NCBI GenBank assembly: GCA_947574505.1 | Contig: CANPJW010000001.1 | Coordinates: 62,001 to 126,000 of the forward strand | DNA: 64,000 nt | Direction of reading: 5' to 3' | Source of the DNA: an uncultured Bacteroides sp. | GTDB lineage: Bacteria; Bacteroidota; Bacteroidia; Bacteroidales; Bacteroidaceae | Shown here: piece after piece, positions 18,798 through 27,034 of the stretch | Position numbering within the stretch: position 1 is the first letter of the stretch | Layout of the letters: each line of letters begins with the position of its first letter | Notes under the pieces: generated by a model | Database searches by the model: none | The model's input: the letters and a program-made list of their open reading frames with translations, nothing else | Told to the model about the DNA's origin: nothing | Position numbers and translations under genes: made by a program

Positions 18798-20489
18798 ATG
18801 AAACGGAATAAGATATTAACATACGCCTTCTTAATGGCAATCCCCATGACTACAGGAAACATCTTTTCTTCCTGTACAGACGACTTCGAGAAATTGAATA
18901 CCAGTAACATACAGGTAGATCCGGCAGACCTTCCTTTTGCCGCACAATGTACCGAACCGATGACCTACTGTTATCCTCCTCAGCAAAATATGTTCCAGTT
19001 TTGGACCAACCTGACTATTGACCTTTATGGAGGTTATTTTATGACTCCCAACGGTAACTTCACCAACGGTGATATGGGAGAGAACCGGGGACATAGCGGT
19101 GGTATGTACGAAAACTATTATCTCCATATTTTCAATAACACCCGCCGCATCATCGCACAATGTGACGCCAGTGGTGAAAGAGGCCTGTCAGGCGTGATGC
19201 GTATCGTACAGGCTTACGGAACATTGATGACCACAGATGCCTACGGACCGATACCTTACAGCTCCATCCTATCGGGAGAAAACGAAGTGTATTTCGAGTT
19301 CGACAGCCAGAAAGACCTGTATAAAGCCATGCTTGAAGATCTGAGTACAGCCATTACTGACATCAGTGCCATGGGAGCAGATGAAATAGCCAAATTGAAA
19401 TCCTTTGACTGTTGGTGCAACGGCGACAAAGACCTATGGGTAAAAATAGCCAATACGATGAAACTACGCATGGCGTTACGCCTGTCCAAACGGGAAACCG
19501 AAGCCGGCAACGCCGGAATGAACCTTAAGGCAATCGCTACCGAGGCTGCCCAAAACACTTTGGCAACAGTCAACAAGGATATTCTGATCGATAAAAGTCT
19601 TGAGAATGAAATGTGGCTGATGTTCAATTGGGGTGATTGTGGATTCAATGCCAATCTGGTAACTATTATGAGTGGAACCAAAGATCCGCGCCAACCGTTA
19701 TATATGACCCTGAATACCGGAGATATCAAAAACGAAGCCGGTACTACCACAGTAGCTGCCAATAGTCAATACCTGGGTATCCGTTTTGCCAGTGGCCTGC
19801 CTGCCAAACCAAACAGTTGGGGTAACTTCTCCGGTTGGATTCAAGGAAACAACGGTTCCTCTTATTCCATGCCACTGCCCATCATGAAAGCAGCGGAAGC
19901 CTATTTCCTACTGGCTGAAGCAAAATTAAGATGGGATATTGGCAGTGAAAGTGTAAAGAACCTATATGAAAATGGAATCCGTGTTTCCATGACTAATGAA
20001 TTAGCTTATCGGGGGGCTTATGCCGGAATCAAAGAATATCCGGAAGGAGCAGTAGATGCCTACATCAACGGAACAAGCACCCAAATAGACTATACAGATC
20101 CCATCAAAGCCGAATTAAGCACTCCGGCTGTAAATAAATTAAGTGTAAAATGGGATGAGAGCGCAAGCAACGAAGAAAAGCTGGAAAGAATCATCACCCA
20201 AAAATGGCTCGCCCTATTCCCTCTATCCACCGAAGGCTGGGCAGAACAACGCCGCACCGGCTATCCACGCTTCTTCCCTGCATTCGTCAATGAAAGTAAT
20301 GGAGCCGTAAACACAGAAGAAGGTGTGCGCCGCGTAATTTATAGCAGCCAGGCTTATGATGCCAACGCTAAGGGAGTAGAAGGCGGAATCAAGCTTCTGG
20401 ACGAAGAAAATTCCAGCAAATTCGGTATTTCCGGCGACAAAGGCGGTACACATCTTTGGTGGGATAATGCTGATAAAGGAAACTTTTAA
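18798..20489 (+). CDS. SusD-like surface lipoprotein (SusD-like_2 type)
   Basis: Partner of the upstream SusC. The ATG at 18798 gives a compact lipoprotein signal (MKRNKILTYAFLMAI to SSC). An upstream ATG at 18786 overlaps the susC stop (TAATG) and would add four residues by translational coupling. The mature start TDDFEKLNTSNIQVDP and the segments FNNTRRIIAQCD and KAAEAYFLLAEAKLRWD match the SusD_RagB-like superfamily rather than classical SusD. The product is 563 aa. A terminator follows 65 bp after the stop. Confidence 0.9.
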   Translation: MKRNKILTYAFLMAIPMTTGNIFSSCTDDFEKLNTSNIQVDPADLPFAAQCTEPMTYCYPPQQNMFQFWTNLTIDLYGGYFMTPNGNFTNGDMGENRGHSGGMYENYYLHIFNNTRRIIAQCDASGERGLSGVMRIVQAYGTLMTTDAYGPIPYSSILSGENEVYFEFDSQKDLYKAMLEDLSTAITDISAMGADEIAKLKSFDCWCNGDKDLWVKIANTMKLRMALRLSKRETEAGNAGMNLKAIATEAAQNTLATVNKDILIDKSLENEMWLMFNWGDCGFNANLVTIMSGTKDPRQPLYMTLNTGDIKNEAGTTTVAANSQYLGIRFASGLPAKPNSWGNFSGWIQGNNGSSYSMPLPIMKAAEAYFLLAEAKLRWDIGSESVKNLYENGIRVSMTNELAYRGAYAGIKEYPEGAVDAYINGTSTQIDYTDPIKAELSTPAVNKLSVKWDESASNEEKLERIITQKWLALFPLSTEGWAEQRRTGYPRFFPAFVNESNGAVNTEEGVRRVIYSSQAYDANAKGVEGGIKLLDEENSSKFGISGDKGGTHLWWDNADKGNF

Positions 20490-20554
20490 AGGCAATATTT
20501 TAAGGTAAAGACTGTGATTTTTGTTTCAATAGGTATTCCATATTAAAGTTTCGG

Positions 20555-20582
20555 ATAGGGCAGACCGTGAGGTTTGCCCTAT
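20555..20582 (+). terminator. Terminator after the second susD
   Basis: A 12-bp stem with one G-U pair and a GTGA tetraloop, followed by TTT. The core is AGGGCAGACC at 20557-20566 with GGTTTGCCCT at 20571-20580. Confidence 0.8.
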
Positions 20583-20678
20583 TTTATGACTACCTCCGAA
20601 AAGCCGATACAATAACCTCCCGCACCCGAATTGTTATCATTACTAAATGAAATTAAAGACTTTTTCATCTCTTGTTGC

Positions 20679-20708
20679 TTGGCAAATAAAAGAAAAGCCG
20701 TAAGTTTG
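20679..20708 (+). promoter_or_regulatory. Promoter of the sigma/FecR/receptor operon
   Basis: TTG at 20679-20681 and TAAGTTTG at 20701-20708 with a 19-bp spacer fit the Bacteroides -33/-7 pattern. The ATG of the sigma gene is 27 bp downstream of the -7 element. Confidence 0.65.
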
Positions 20709-20734
20709 CCTTCCAAAAAAGAATAAAACACAGG

Positions 20735-21244
20735 ATGCAATTATCACCCAAGGAATTTGAATACCAATTTCGCTGTCTTTACCGTCCGCTGAATATGTAT
20801 GCCCTGCGCTATACTGAAAATCTGGATGACGCAGAAGACATCGTCCAACAAGCCTTCTCTGATGTATGGGAGAAGCTTGTCGGAGGCACATCTATTCAAA
20901 ACCTGAAAGCTTATATGTACCAAACTGTACGTAACCGCTCACTCACACTGATAACCAACCGACAAACACACTGTGAAACAACCGAACTGACAGACTTGGA
21001 AGATTTAACAGAAGAAGAACGCATCATCCGGTCAGAACGTGACGCGCGTTTATGGACAGCCATCGACCACCTTCCTACCGAACGGAAAAAGATCTTTCTG
21101 CTTTCCAAACGTGACGGCCTTACTTATCAGGAAATTGCCACCGAACTGGGTATTTCTATAAAAACTGTCGAACATCAAATCAGTAAGGCACTGAAAACAT
21201 TACGAGAAACAGCCATTAAAATATATACTTTTTTCTTCGGATAA
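20735..21244 (+). CDS. ECF-type sigma factor paired with FecR
   Basis: Sigma factor of a cell-surface signalling system. Region 2 (FEYQFRCLYRPLNMYALRYT, DDAEDIVQQAFSDVWEKL) and region 4 (RDGLTYQEIATELGISIKTVEHQISKALKTL) are visible; 169 aa. FecR-type anti-sigma and STN receptor genes lie directly downstream, so it probably transcribes the receptor operon when the outer-membrane receptor is occupied. Confidence 0.95.
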   Translation: MQLSPKEFEYQFRCLYRPLNMYALRYTENLDDAEDIVQQAFSDVWEKLVGGTSIQNLKAYMYQTVRNRSLTLITNRQTHCETTELTDLEDLTEEERIIRSERDARLWTAIDHLPTERKKIFLLSKRDGLTYQEIATELGISIKTVEHQISKALKTLRETAIKIYTFFFG

Positions 21245-21313
21245 AAAAATCGGCAAGCGAATAGGGGGATTTTGTCTTTTCCCTGTCTTAACAATAAAAA
21301 GAAAGAAGATCGC

Positions 21314-22117
21314 ATGGAGAAAGAAGAGAAAGATATTCGTTTTGTAGCCCGGTTCTATCGGGAAAACAGGCTGGACACAACACAAGCCTGGCAAAAACTA
21401 GGTATCGGCAAACAAAGAAATAACTCTATCTTATTATATAGACTGATAACTATCGCTGCTGTCACTTTCCTGATAGCCGGATTCAGTTGGTGGTGGATAT
21501 ACGACAGGCAAGACTGGATTGTCATTGCCTCATCCGCACACGCTGTCAAAGAAGTCACGCTTCCGGATAACAGCCATATTACGCTGGCAGAGAATTCGGC
21601 CTTACAGTATGACCGCTTGGCATACGGCAAAAAAAACAGGAACGTCACTTTAAATGGAAAAGCATATTTTTCAGTCACACATCAAGAACAATGTCCTTTC
21701 AGGGTACAGACCGAACTGGCAAACATACAAGTACTAGGTACACAATTCCAAGTAACGGCAAATGCAAATCAGACTTCGGCAACCGTAGAGTCTGGAAAAG
21801 TCCGTTTTTATAACAAAGAACAAAAAGAGGCTATCCTGACAAAAGGCATGTATGCCTTCATTAACCAAAAAGGACAAATGCAAATAAACAAACAAAGTGA
21901 CCCCAACACTTTTGCATGGAAGACCCACGTGTTTGTTTATAATGAAGCCCCCTTGAAAAAGGTAGTAAAAGAATTAGAAGAAGTCTATAAGGTCCATATC
22001 GGCGGAATTCCACAAAAAGAGTACTATCTGACCACGACCTTTGACAATACTCCGATAGAAGACATAATTGAAATCATAAACCAAACACTAGATACGAAAC
22101 TAGACATAACCCAATGA
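21314..22117 (+). CDS. FecR-family anti-sigma factor
   Basis: Inner-membrane regulator that transmits the receptor signal to the sigma factor. A cytoplasmic N-terminal segment (about 45 residues) precedes one membrane helix (LITIAAVTFLIAGFSWWWIY). The periplasmic FecR domain (VTLPDNSHITLAENSALQYD, GKAYFSVTH) and a C-terminal DUF4974-like part (PLKKVVKELEEVYKVHI, DTKLDI) follow. The ATG at 21314 is chosen over a TTG at 21272 because the latter adds an unconserved stretch. The stop overlaps the receptor ATG by 4 bp (ATGA). Product 267 aa. Confidence 0.93.
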   Translation: MEKEEKDIRFVARFYRENRLDTTQAWQKLGIGKQRNNSILLYRLITIAAVTFLIAGFSWWWIYDRQDWIVIASSAHAVKEVTLPDNSHITLAENSALQYDRLAYGKKNRNVTLNGKAYFSVTHQEQCPFRVQTELANIQVLGTQFQVTANANQTSATVESGKVRFYNKEQKEAILTKGMYAFINQKGQMQINKQSDPNTFAWKTHVFVYNEAPLKKVVKELEEVYKVHIGGIPQKEYYLTTTFDNTPIEDIIEIINQTLDTKLDITQ

Positions 22118-24768
22118 TGCAATTCCATTCTAAATTTTCTTTTCTTCTGCTCCTTTGCCTCATGCACATTTGTATTGAGGCAAAAGGAACAGAACATGAT
22201 GAGCCCCTCGTAACATTAGATATGAAACAAACCCCCATCCGTAAAGTTTTGGCAGAAATCACCCGGCAGACAGGTGTAACCTTTTCGTATGAGTCCTCCT
22301 TAACAAAACATCTGTTACCGATAGATATAACAATAACCGCCCAGCCGTTATCCCACTGTTTGCGCATTCTGTTTCAAAAACTGCCCGTAGAATATATACA
22401 ATCAGGCAAATACATCATCCTCAAGAAAAAACAGAAAAACATTGTAATCAGCGGCTTCATACGAGACAAATCCTCCTCAGAGTCCCTTATAGGCGCCTCC
22501 ATCTATGATGCCAAAAGCCATCAAGGAACAACCAGCAACGCCGACGGCTTTTTCAGTCTGACTCTGGAAGCCGGAAACGATGTATACCTGAACATCTCCT
22601 ATGTAGGTTATGACAGTTTCCACCGTTCATTCACACAATTGGAACAAGACACGCTGCTTCCGGTTCTGCTGAACAGCCACCAGCAATTAGCCGAAGTGGT
22701 AGTGACCGGAGAATATACCTCTTCTCCATTAGTCCAAACATCCGATATGGGACATACCCGTCTCAACAAAGACCTGATCCAACAAACCCCGGTATTATTC
22801 GGAGAAGCTGATATTATAAAAACCCTACAGACCTTGCCGGGTGTATCGGCAGGCACAGCCGGATTAGCAGGAATGTATGTGCGGGGCGGTAATGGAGACG
22901 ACAATCTTTATATGATAGAAGGGAATCCGTTATACCAGATCAACCATGTGGGCGGTCTGTTTTCCTCCTTCAACGCCGAAGCCGTAAAGGATGTAGAATT
23001 CTTTAAGTCCGCCTTCCCCGCCCGTTACGGAGGAAGACTGTCCAGCGTAGTCGATATCCATACAAAGGATGGCAACATGAAAGAATATCACGGAAGCGCC
23101 ATGCTGGGACTGACCTCAGGCAGCCTGAATCTGGAAGGTCCGTTGGTCAAAGACCGGACCTCATTCAACTTTGCATTACGCCGTTCATGGATTGACGCGC
23201 TTTCGGCCCCAACCATCGCCATCTGGAACGCTACCAGAAATAAAGGAGAAACCCAAATAGTGGCACGATACGCTTTTACCGACATGAACTTTAAACTCAA
23301 CCACCAGTTCAATGACCGCAGCCGCGGATATGCCGGTCTTTACTGGGGAAACGATTTTTTGAAGGGAGGAGAAAAAAGAGAAGGTGACAATGGATATGAA
23401 AGCAGAAACACCGGCAGACTGCGATGGGGAAACATCATGGCATTTACCGGCTGGTCATACGTATTCAACAACCAACTCTTCGGTAATGTGAATGCCGCCT
23501 TTACCCACTACTCTTCCACCTTGAAAGGAGACTACTACCAAGGAACAGAAGCCAACTACGTATCACAGGAAAGTTCAACCCGGAACCGCATTGACGACCT
23601 CAGCATACGAGCCAATTTCGATTTCCGCCCCAATGCTTCCCACCAGTTGCATTTCGGCACTCATTATATTTACCACCGTTTTCATCCCGTAGACGAAAAA
23701 TCGCATTTTTCCAATGGCATGACCACCCAGACCAGACAAAACAACGACACTGCCCTACCTGCACATGAATTAGGCATATATATGGAAGAAGACTGGAAAA
23801 TGAACAAAAGAATACGTTTAAACGCCGGGGTTCACCTCGGACTATACACCATTGACGGGAAAACGTACACTTCCCTGGAACCCCGTTTTTCCAGTCGTTT
23901 CCTGATCAATCCGCAACTCAGCCTCAAAGCCTCTTATACCCGGATGAGCCAATATGTACATCAAGTCAATGAAAGCTACATCAACCTGCCCACAGACACA
24001 TGGATACCGGTCAGCCGCAAGCTGAAACCGATGCAGAGCGACCAACTGGCTGTAGGAGCTTATTACACCACCGGCAACAAAATCTACTCTTTCTCCATAG
24101 AAGGATATTATAAATGGATGAAACATCTGATGGACTATAAAGACAACTACCAGTTTCTCCCTCCTTCCACCAGCTGGGAAGACAAACTGACTCAAGGAAA
24201 AGGACGTTCTTACGGCGTAGAACTTATTGCCCGCAAAGAAAAAGGGAAAATAACCGGATGGGCAGGCTATACTCTAAGCTGGAATGACAGACAGTTCACT
24301 GAGATAAATAAAGGCAAGCGTTTTCCTGCCAAATTCGACAACCGGCATAAATTCAATATAATAGCCAATTGGAAAATCAAGCCCAAACTGGAGTTGACCG
24401 GAAGCTGGACCTACGCAACCGGTAACCGGCTCACGGTTTCTTTCGAAAACTACCAGGCCGTTTCTCCCCAACATCCGTTTCCGGGAGGCAGCCTGGTTCC
24501 TCCTTATATAGATCCAGGCGGATTAGACTATTATACGGAACGTAATAATTTCCAACTTCCCGCCTATCACAGACTCGACTTGGGCATCAATATTTACCGG
24601 CCAAAGAAAAAGAACCGGATGGGAATATGGAATATCAGCATCTACAATGTCTATTCCTACATGGCACCCGTCAGCATACGCAAAGGATGGTGGTATAATA
24701 ACGACTGCTTCTATACCCTGGGCATAGTTCCCATTATACCATCAGTTTCTTACACTTATAAATTTTAA
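22114..24768 (+). CDS. TonB-dependent receptor with N-terminal STN signalling domain
   Basis: Outer-membrane receptor and transducer. After the signal peptide (to about residue 24) comes an STN domain (LDMKQTPIRKVLAEITRQTG to YIILKKKQ, about 30-108). A carboxypeptidase-regulatory-like domain follows (GFIRDKSSSESLIGASIYD), then the plug (IIKTLQTLPGVSAGTAGLAG, MYVRGGNGDDNLYMIEG) and a barrel ending VSYTYKF. The length is 884 aa. The plug is of the FecA/BtuB-like type, not SusC, and the partner lipoprotein is DUF4249 rather than SusD. The STN domain fits control through the upstream FecR. Ligand unknown. Confidence 0.94.
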   Translation: MMQFHSKFSFLLLLCLMHICIEAKGTEHDEPLVTLDMKQTPIRKVLAEITRQTGVTFSYESSLTKHLLPIDITITAQPLSHCLRILFQKLPVEYIQSGKYIILKKKQKNIVISGFIRDKSSSESLIGASIYDAKSHQGTTSNADGFFSLTLEAGNDVYLNISYVGYDSFHRSFTQLEQDTLLPVLLNSHQQLAEVVVTGEYTSSPLVQTSDMGHTRLNKDLIQQTPVLFGEADIIKTLQTLPGVSAGTAGLAGMYVRGGNGDDNLYMIEGNPLYQINHVGGLFSSFNAEAVKDVEFFKSAFPARYGGRLSSVVDIHTKDGNMKEYHGSAMLGLTSGSLNLEGPLVKDRTSFNFALRRSWIDALSAPTIAIWNATRNKGETQIVARYAFTDMNFKLNHQFNDRSRGYAGLYWGNDFLKGGEKREGDNGYESRNTGRLRWGNIMAFTGWSYVFNNQLFGNVNAAFTHYSSTLKGDYYQGTEANYVSQESSTRNRIDDLSIRANFDFRPNASHQLHFGTHYIYHRFHPVDEKSHFSNGMTTQTRQNNDTALPAHELGIYMEEDWKMNKRIRLNAGVHLGLYTIDGKTYTSLEPRFSSRFLINPQLSLKASYTRMSQYVHQVNESYINLPTDTWIPVSRKLKPMQSDQLAVGAYYTTGNKIYSFSIEGYYKWMKHLMDYKDNYQFLPPSTSWEDKLTQGKGRSYGVELIARKEKGKITGWAGYTLSWNDRQFTEINKGKRFPAKFDNRHKFNIIANWKIKPKLELTGSWTYATGNRLTVSFENYQAVSPQHPFPGGSLVPPYIDPGGLDYYTERNNFQLPAYHRLDLGINIYRPKKKNRMGIWNISIYNVYSYMAPVSIRKGWWYNNDCFYTLGIVPIIPSVSYTYKF

Positions 24769-24774
24769 ATGATT

Positions 24775-25740
24775 ATGAAACATCTGCTATATACATTACT
24801 TCTAGGAGTGTTCCTTACCTCCTGTTATCGAAAAATAGATTTGGACGAATATCGCACTACGCCCAAAATAGTAATAAACAGTGTAGTATCCCCCGACACA
24901 GTGGTAATGGCCTCCATCACCCGGACCTGGTTCTATCCAGACAAGAAGCCTTATGTCAATCTCCCTCACGCCCATGTGGAGCTCTATATCAACAATCAAT
25001 ACATAGAAACCATGCAATGGAAAACACTGAATAATCCCCGGAACCCAGACCAGCCGGATACCTTATTCCTTTCAAATACAATCCCGGCAGAAGGAGACCG
25101 GATAAAAATTGTTGCATCCACCCCCGAATATGGTACGGTAACGGCAGAAGATATCATACCAAAGAAAGTACCTATAAAAAACGCCAGTCATACAATTAAA
25201 AAAGGTAACGGAGTTTATCAAGGAACAATTTCCGACTATTTTGAAATATACTATGAAGTCACGTTTGATGAATTTCCGGAAAAGAACAATTATTATCTGG
25301 CCAAAATCACACAAATAAAAACGGGCTATTACGGTTACTACGAAACAGAAATAGATTATATAGATCCTGTATTCAAGGAACAGGATGCCATATTGGACGA
25401 AAGTATGGCATTCAACGGATTGGAAAAAAGAGGAGGAGCCCTCTTTACCGACCAAAGCATTAACGGACAAACCTATACTTTACAAATAAAAGAGACAACG
25501 GCAGAGTTAGACGAAACAGAACAAAGAATCATTTCCATCTATTCCCTTTCCGAATCCTACTTTTTATACCTGTTGTCCTTACAAAAAATTGCCGGAAGCA
25601 CGTTAGAAGGAGGCTTGGGTAACATTGGACTAGCCGAACCTCTACGGGTTTACAGCAATGTGGAGGGAGGAACAGGTATTCTGGGCGGCAACCAACATTC
25701 GGAAACAACTATAACATTGAATAACCTATCTAAAAAATAA
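24775..25740 (+). CDS. DUF4249-family lipoprotein
   Basis: Lipoprotein commonly encoded right after STN-type TonB receptors in Bacteroidetes; its molecular function is not established. The signal peptide MKHLLYTLLLGVFLTSC ends in a lipobox Cys, followed by YRKIDLDEY. The mature protein is beta-rich (PKIVINSVVSPDTVVMASIT; NYYLAKITQI), with a C-terminal segment DETEQRIISIYSLSESYFLYLLSLQ. The ATG at 24775 is preferred; an ATG at 24769 directly abuts the receptor stop. Product 321 aa. It is probably the surface partner of the receptor. Confidence 0.85.
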   Translation: MKHLLYTLLLGVFLTSCYRKIDLDEYRTTPKIVINSVVSPDTVVMASITRTWFYPDKKPYVNLPHAHVELYINNQYIETMQWKTLNNPRNPDQPDTLFLSNTIPAEGDRIKIVASTPEYGTVTAEDIIPKKVPIKNASHTIKKGNGVYQGTISDYFEIYYEVTFDEFPEKNNYYLAKITQIKTGYYGYYETEIDYIDPVFKEQDAILDESMAFNGLEKRGGALFTDQSINGQTYTLQIKETTAELDETEQRIISIYSLSESYFLYLLSLQKIAGSTLEGGLGNIGLAEPLRVYSNVEGGTGILGGNQHSETTITLNNLSKK

Positions 25741-25746
25741 TTGATT

Positions 25747-25866
25747 ATGGATACATTACAACAAGCTCCCGCCTTATGGTATTGGAGCGAACCCGCATCG
25801 GGATACAGCATTGAAGATTGCGAACAGATTGTAGCAGAAGAGATGCAAACAGCAAAAGCAGACTAA
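25747..25866 (+). CDS. Unrecognised 39-aa acidic small protein at the operon end
   Basis: An ATG six bases after the DUF4249 stop opens 39 codons to TAA. The sequence starts MDTLQQAPALWYWSEP and continues acidic (EDCEQIVAEEM), with one Cys, three aromatic residues in LWYWSE and no signal peptide or membrane helix. No family is recognised. The tight spacing and location before a strong hairpin suggest it is the last gene of the sigma/FecR/receptor operon. It could be a regulatory peptide, a modified-peptide precursor or a chance ORF. Confidence 0.5.
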   Translation: MDTLQQAPALWYWSEPASGYSIEDCEQIVAEEMQTAKAD

Positions 25867-25877
25867 AAGTTCTGGCC

Positions 25878-25911
25878 ACCGTAGGGGTACATTGAAATGT
25901 ACCCCTACGGT
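25878..25911. terminator. Perfect 16-bp inverted repeat between convergent genes
   Basis: Arms at 25878-25893 and 25896-25911 are exact reverse complements with only two bases between them. The pdxB stop codon (25905-25907, minus strand) lies inside the right arm. It is probably a shared terminator, although no T-run follows on the plus strand. It could alternatively be a dispersed palindromic element. Confidence 0.6.
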
Positions 25912-26930
25912 AAAAAAGAAATTTCACGCCTCAATGGATAATTCCCCCGCAAATGTTCAAATTCTTCGGGATGCCGTTTCAATGCATCACTGTCACGAGT
26001 CGGATCATACACCTGTAGAAAAGCCTCTTCCGGATCAGAAGAATAATCCATATACGGCAAAGCGGGCGGTACTATTTTAAAATCAGCCTGTATATGGAAG
26101 AAGTTACAAAGCTCCTCCAATGCCATCCGTGTAGCATTCGACTTTCCGTCAGCTGAATACCCTGCTATATGAGGGGTTCCCAAAAAAACTTTCTGCAACA
26201 AATCCGGGTGAATATCCGGTTCATTTTCCCACGTATCAATAACCGCATCACGTATCCGGCCTGTCTTCAGCGCATCAAGCAAAGCCAATGTCTCTATTAC
26301 TTCTCCACGAGAAGTATTCACAATAAAAGGTTTCCGTTGCAAACCGGCAAAGAAATCCGCATCCGCCAGATGGAACGTTTTATATTTCCCATTCCTGTTC
26401 AGCGGAGTATGAAAGGTTATTATATCACATTCCCTTGCCAGTACAGACAAATCCACAAATCCCGTTTCCCCCCGGTCCGCACGTGGAGGATCATTCAGCA
26501 AGACCCGCATCCCCAATGCCTCCGCCATACGTTGGATACGGCTTCCCACATGTCCTACCCCAACAATCCCCAGACAGCTTTCTTCCAATCTCACCCCCTT
26601 CCGGCGTTTCAACAATAATAATACCGAATGCAGGTACTGCTCCACACTGCCGGCATTACAACCGGGACAATTTTTCCATACAATTCCCGCCTCATCACAA
26701 TAGTCCACATCAATATGATCAAAACCGATGGTCGCAGTAGCAATGAATTTCACCTTGCTTCCTTCCAGCAGTTCACGGTTACAACGGGTACGGGTACGGA
26801 TCACCAATGCGTCAGCATCCCGTACATCCCCGGCGGTAAAACCACTACCGGGCAAATACACCACTTCATCGGCTATCTGTTCGACAGCTTCATGTATATA
26901 AGGTATTTTATTATCTACAATTATTTTCAT
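25905..26930 (-). CDS. pdxB: Erythronate-4-phosphate dehydrogenase
   Basis: NAD-dependent oxidation of 4-phosphoerythronate in the DXP-independent pyridoxal phosphate pathway. It has a D-isomer 2-hydroxyacid dehydrogenase fold with the Rossmann motif GIVGVGHVGSRI (about 121-132), catalytic Arg in NTSRGEVIE, Glu in ENEPDIHPDLL and His in GTPHIAGYSADGK. The C-terminal PdxB dimerisation region (from about 285) distinguishes it from SerA. 341 aa. Monocistronic, ending in the hairpin. Confidence 0.95.
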   Translation of the reverse strand: MKIIVDNKIPYIHEAVEQIADEVVYLPGSGFTAGDVRDADALVIRTRTRCNRELLEGSKVKFIATATIGFDHIDVDYCDEAGIVWKNCPGCNAGSVEQYLHSVLLLLKRRKGVRLEESCLGIVGVGHVGSRIQRMAEALGMRVLLNDPPRADRGETGFVDLSVLARECDIITFHTPLNRNGKYKTFHLADADFFAGLQRKPFIVNTSRGEVIETLALLDALKTGRIRDAVIDTWENEPDIHPDLLQKVFLGTPHIAGYSADGKSNATRMALEELCNFFHIQADFKIVPPALPYMDYSSDPEEAFLQVYDPTRDSDALKRHPEEFEHLRGNYPLRREISFLP

Positions 26931-26952
26931 CTTTCAAAAACTTGCTTGGGAA

Positions 26953-26960
26953 CAAAGGTA
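26953..26960 (-). promoter_or_regulatory. -7 promoter element for pdxB
   Basis: TACCTTTG on the minus strand, 22 bp before the ATG; no matching -33 TTG is seen. Confidence 0.5.
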
Positions 26961-26981
26961 GACACTTTTACCGAATAATAA

Positions 26982-27012
26982 TTGGCTGATTAGAAAACTT
27001 TGCATAGATTTG
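26982..27012 (+). promoter_or_regulatory. Promoter of the GT9/acyltransferase/glf operon
   Basis: TTG at 26982-26984, a 20-bp spacer and TAGATTTG at 27005-27012 form a full match, 22 bp before the GT9 ATG. Confidence 0.7.
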
Positions 27013-27034
27013 TACATTCAATAAAACAGCTGTT

